Below, in pieces: positions 61,452 to 64,000 of a stretch of DNA of 64,000 bases. This DNA comes from Dyella sp. GSA-30 (lineage in GTDB: Bacteria > Pseudomonadota > Gammaproteobacteria > Xanthomonadales > Rhodanobacteraceae): NCBI RefSeq assembly GCF_027924605.1, contig NZ_AP027042.1:1403524-1467523 (forward strand), written 5' to 3'. Position 1 is the first letter of the stretch. Each line of letters begins with the position of its first letter. The position numbers were made by a program, and so were the translations under genes. Below the pieces are notes generated by a model. It was not told the DNA's origin and searched no databases. It was given only the letters and a program-made list of their open reading frames with translations.

Positions 61452-63554
61452 CTACACGCGCTCGATCACGCGCTCGAACGGCGGCAACGCACGCAGCATG
61501 CGCTCGCCATAACGCTTCACCACCACGCGCCGATCCAGCAGCACGATGCGGCCGCGATCGGTTTCGGTGCGGATGAGGCGGCCGCAATACTGGGTCAGCA
61601 AACGCGTCGCTTCCGGTACCGTCACTTCGATAAACGGATTGCGTCCACGCGACTCCAGCCATTCGGCATAAGTGGCACCCACCGGGTCGGTGGGCACGGC
61701 GAAGGGCAACTGAGTAATGACGACCGTCTCGCAAAGCTTGCCGGGGAGATCGAGGCCTTCGCCAAACGAGGCCAGCCCAAACAAGGTGCTGCCCTTGCCG
61801 GCCTCGATATCGGCGATATGTTCGGCAACCAGCTGTGCCTTGCCGAGCGAGCCTTGCGCACGCACCTTGCGCACATATTCGATTGGCAGTTTCTGCAGCA
61901 CCCGATCCAGTTTCACGCGCGAGGTGAAAAGCACCAGGTTGCCGGCATCCCAATCCAGGTTGTCGGCCAGCCAGTCGGTGATTTCCTGGGTATGTTCTTC
62001 GCGCGCATCCGGCAGCGAGCGCAATGCCGGTACTTCCAAACGCGCTTGCGCCGCCAGGTCGAACGGCGAGGGCAGGCTCAAGGTGACCGCATCGTTGGGC
62101 AGTCCCACCGCATCGGCAAAGCCACGGAAATTGCCGCCAGCGCTCAGCGTGGCCGAGGTCATGACCACGGCGCTGGCGTTGTCCCACAGAATGCTGCGCA
62201 GCAGCCCGCCGGCGGAGACCGACGAGGCATGGCAGATCAGCTGTTGGTCGACACTCATGGTGACCCAGCGCGCGAGCGGCGGCGAGCCTTCGCGATCGTC
62301 GCTCGACCACGCGCCCCAGGTACGCGCTTGGCGTTCGATGCGTTCCAGCGCCATGCCCAGCTCGCGCGAGATCGCTTCGTGCGTCGGGCCGCCTTCGGTC
62401 ATTTCCAGGATCGTGCGGCGAACCGCGCCGATCCAGCGCTGCACTTCGCCGGTCAATAGCGACAGCATGCCTGCATGCGCCACCCACGACTCCGGGAGTT
62501 GCCCGAGCGAGCCGCGATACATCGGTTCGTCGTCGTCCGGCGATGGCAGCCAGGCGAGGCGGATGTCTTTCTCCAGCTCTTCCAGCGCGTCGCTCAGCGC
62601 CTGCAATTTTTCATCGCCGGCATCGAGCGACAGCTTGCCGATGACTTCCTTGTCCGCCAGCGAATAGGCCGCATGGATCTGCCGACCCAGCCGGCTCAAC
62701 TGGCGTACGGCGATCTGCAGGTGCACATCGGCCGCACCGCGGTCGATCGCCTTGGCCGGCACATGATGGCCTTCGTCGAAGATATACAGCGTGTCGTCCG
62801 GCTTGGGCAGGATCACGCCGCCAAAGCCGTCTTCCTCGCGCGGCATGGTCAGGTCGGCCAGCACCAGATCCTGGTTCGCGACGATGATCTCGGCATCGGC
62901 CACCGCGCGGCGCGCAGCAAAAAACGGGCACACCATGAATTGTCCGCAGCGCCGGCCGGTGCAACCGCCGGCGCTGGTGGTGATCATCGGGCGGATAAAG
63001 TCACTGACCGGTTGCGGCGCGGTATCGATATCGCCGTTCCAGCTACCGTCGTCGTAAGCCGTACGCAGCTTGCTCAATGCCTGCTTGTCGCGTTCCTGCG
63101 GCGGCTTGGACCACAGCGCAAGATCGGCGTCGAAACCGGCCAGGCCCATCTGGCCGCTGTCGTTGACGCTGTTGGCGGCCATCAGCAGGTTGCGCGGACA
63201 CAGGTAGCGTCCACGACCCTTGGCCAGCGCCACCTTGGATTCGATGCCGAGCAATTTCAGATACAGCGGGATATCGCGCTGTACCAACTGCTCCTGCAAC
63301 GCGACCGTAGCCGTGGCGATCAGCAGCTTCTTTTTCTGCGCCCTGGCCACTTCCACGCCGGCAATCAGATAAGCCATCGATTTGCCGGTACCGGTCGGGG
63401 CCTCGATCACGGCGGCGCCCCCGGCTTCGGCCAGGGCCTTGGCGACCTCGGCGATCATCTTTCCCTGCGAAGCGCGCGCACGAAAGCCCGGCAACCCCTC
63501 TTTCAGGCGGGTATAGGCGGCGCGGATGGCTTCCTTGGTGTCGTCGGTCAGCAT
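61452..63554 (-). CDS. dinG: ATP-dependent iron-sulfur DNA helicase DinG
   Basis: A 700-residue XPD-like 5'-3' helicase that resolves R-loops, D-loops and G-quadruplexes. Walker A is APTGTGKS (residues 52-59); the iron-sulfur cysteines are Cys119, Cys198, Cys203 and Cys209; the Walker B/DEAH box is DEGHHVP; motif VI QYCGRLIRTETDRGR is present. ATG 63554 gives the usual start (MLTDDTKEAIRAAY); an in-frame ATG at 63611 adds a Pro/Arg-rich extension unlike the family. No LexA box was recognised upstream. Confidence 0.95.
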   Translation of the reverse strand: MLTDDTKEAIRAAYTRLKEGLPGFRARASQGKMIAEVAKALAEAGGAAVIEAPTGTGKSMAYLIAGVEVARAQKKKLLIATATVALQEQLVQRDIPLYLKLLGIESKVALAKGRGRYLCPRNLLMAANSVNDSGQMGLAGFDADLALWSKPPQERDKQALSKLRTAYDDGSWNGDIDTAPQPVSDFIRPMITTSAGGCTGRRCGQFMVCPFFAARRAVADAEIIVANQDLVLADLTMPREEDGFGGVILPKPDDTLYIFDEGHHVPAKAIDRGAADVHLQIAVRQLSRLGRQIHAAYSLADKEVIGKLSLDAGDEKLQALSDALEELEKDIRLAWLPSPDDDEPMYRGSLGQLPESWVAHAGMLSLLTGEVQRWIGAVRRTILEMTEGGPTHEAISRELGMALERIERQARTWGAWSSDDREGSPPLARWVTMSVDQQLICHASSVSAGGLLRSILWDNASAVVMTSATLSAGGNFRGFADAVGLPNDAVTLSLPSPFDLAAQARLEVPALRSLPDAREEHTQEITDWLADNLDWDAGNLVLFTSRVKLDRVLQKLPIEYVRKVRAQGSLGKAQLVAEHIADIEAGKGSTLFGLASFGEGLDLPGKLCETVVITQLPFAVPTDPVGATYAEWLESRGRNPFIEVTVPEATRLLTQYCGRLIRTETDRGRIVLLDRRVVVKRYGERMLRALPPFERVIERV

Positions 63555-63648
63555 GGGGTCGGGCAGTGGGGCAGGTCGCGCGCCCCGTAAACCGACGCGC
63601 CGACCGGTCATTGTAGCCGGTCGGCGGTCCTGACCCGACAGAGATGGC

Positions 63649-64000
63649 TCAGGCGGTTTCCGCGGCGATCTTGCGCAGAGTCTGCTCGAACACTTCCGGC
63701 GGCTGGCCGCCCTGGATCAGATAGCGCTCGTTGATGATGATCGAGGGCACCGAATGGATGCCCTGCGACTGGTAGAACCGTTCCTTCTCGCGGACTTCGT
63801 CGGCATAGCGATTCTCGTCGAGCACCTGCCTGGCCTCTGCTTCGTCCAGGCCCACCGACGCGGCCGTACGCGCCAGCACATCACGCGCGCTCACATTCTC
63901 GCCCTGCGTGAAATACGCTTCGAGCAGCGCCTGCTTCAGGGCGGCCTGCTTGCCTTCCAGTTCGGCCCAGTGCAGCAACCGATGCGCATCGAAGGTGTTG
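63649..64000 (-). CDS. DsbA-family oxidoreductase (FrnE-like), C-terminal part (cut by window edge)
   Basis: The open frame runs from the stop at 63649 to the right edge, coding for the last 117 residues of a longer protein. NTFDAHRLLHWAE, the helical TQGENVSARDVLARTAASVG, and the cis-Pro loop IHSVPSIIINERYLIQGGQP match the DsbA-like FrnE/2-hydroxychromene-2-carboxylate isomerase clan. The Cys-x2-Cys site would lie beyond the edge, so redox activity cannot be judged. These are usually cytosolic thiol oxidoreductases. Confidence 0.88.
   Translation of the reverse strand, partial: NTFDAHRLLHWAELEGKQAALKQALLEAYFTQGENVSARDVLARTAASVGLDEAEARQVLDENRYADEVREKERFYQSQGIHSVPSIIINERYLIQGGQPPEVFEQTLRKIAAETA

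Noticed and set aside
61450-62487. N-terminal extension of hutD into dinG
   Set aside because: Out-of-frame reading of dinG; HutD homology starts at the ATG at 61449.

Overview
This 64-kb window reads as chromosomal DNA from a GC-rich gammaproteobacterium of the Xanthomonadales/Lysobacterales, most likely the Rhodanobacteraceae (Dyella/Luteibacter/Rhodanobacter group). That placement is an inference from gene content and order: rpsU-yqeY-dnaG beside tsaD, two DsbA-like lipoproteins next to cytochrome c4 and yihA, two large TonB-dependent receptors, a kumamolisin-type S53 protease, and many short REP-like palindromes. No rRNA, tRNA, CRISPR array, insertion sequence or prophage gene was recognised. 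Both ends cut genes: dnaG on the left and a DsbA/FrnE-like oxidoreductase on the right.

Layout. 1-8.6 kb: dnaG, an S41 protease, a DUF1328 micro-protein, yqeY and rpsU (a macromolecular-synthesis operon with an insertion), then tsaD, folB, folK, a DUF6159 membrane protein, a pteridine-reductase-like SDR and an EcsC protein. 8.8-23.3 kb: envelope genes (TonB receptor, MidA-type methyltransferase, YfhO-like polytopic protein, LTA-synthase-like phosphoglycerol transferase, slt, a GH17 membrane protein) with cca and a phosphatase/nuclease-fold protein. 23.4-31.7 kb: two DsbA-like lipoproteins, cytochrome c4, yihA, free-Met-sulfoxide reductase, a TMEM175-type channel, bioD and an M3 peptidase lipoprotein. 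31.9-41 kb: a tandem AAA+ ATPase, then a sugar cluster (GH1 beta-glucosidase, glk, a small unknown, a HAD phosphatase) divergent from an orphan UgpC-type ATPase across a LacI-type operator, then a kumamolisin-like protease. 41-50 kb: hemB, DUF4865-tautomerase with a divergent LysR gene, a Kef-type antiporter, a 1157-residue membrane-anchored ankyrin protein, YcgL. 50-60 kb: FadL-type porin convergent with an operon coding for a beta-helix lipoprotein, an SO2930-family dihaem lipoprotein cytochrome, a TonB receptor and a coniferyl-type aldehyde dehydrogenase, with an AraC regulator upstream. 60-64 kb: class A acid phosphatase-like lipoprotein, hutD, dinG, partial DsbA/FrnE.

How the genes work together. 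The most system-like unit is the 52.2-59.7 kb set: two surface or periplasmic lipoproteins, an outer-membrane receptor, an aldehyde dehydrogenase and a regulator, next to a hydrophobic-compound porin. I infer uptake and oxidation of a poorly soluble substrate, but the substrate is unknown. The bgl-glk unit and ugpC share one operator, so beta-glucoside hydrolysis, glucose phosphorylation and sugar import are probably co-regulated.

Repeats. A REP-like family built on CGTCATCCCGGC / GCCGGGATGACG occupies most convergent gene junctions. Three copies are full 127-bp inverted-repeat elements with related spacers, one of them in the opposite orientation. A separate 45-bp inverted repeat lies in the msrC/TMEM175 divergent promoter region. 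Intergenic stretches longer than 300 bp are rare: 20074-20526 holds one 127-bp element and nothing else I could identify. All motif positions and starts were read by eye; no homology search was run.
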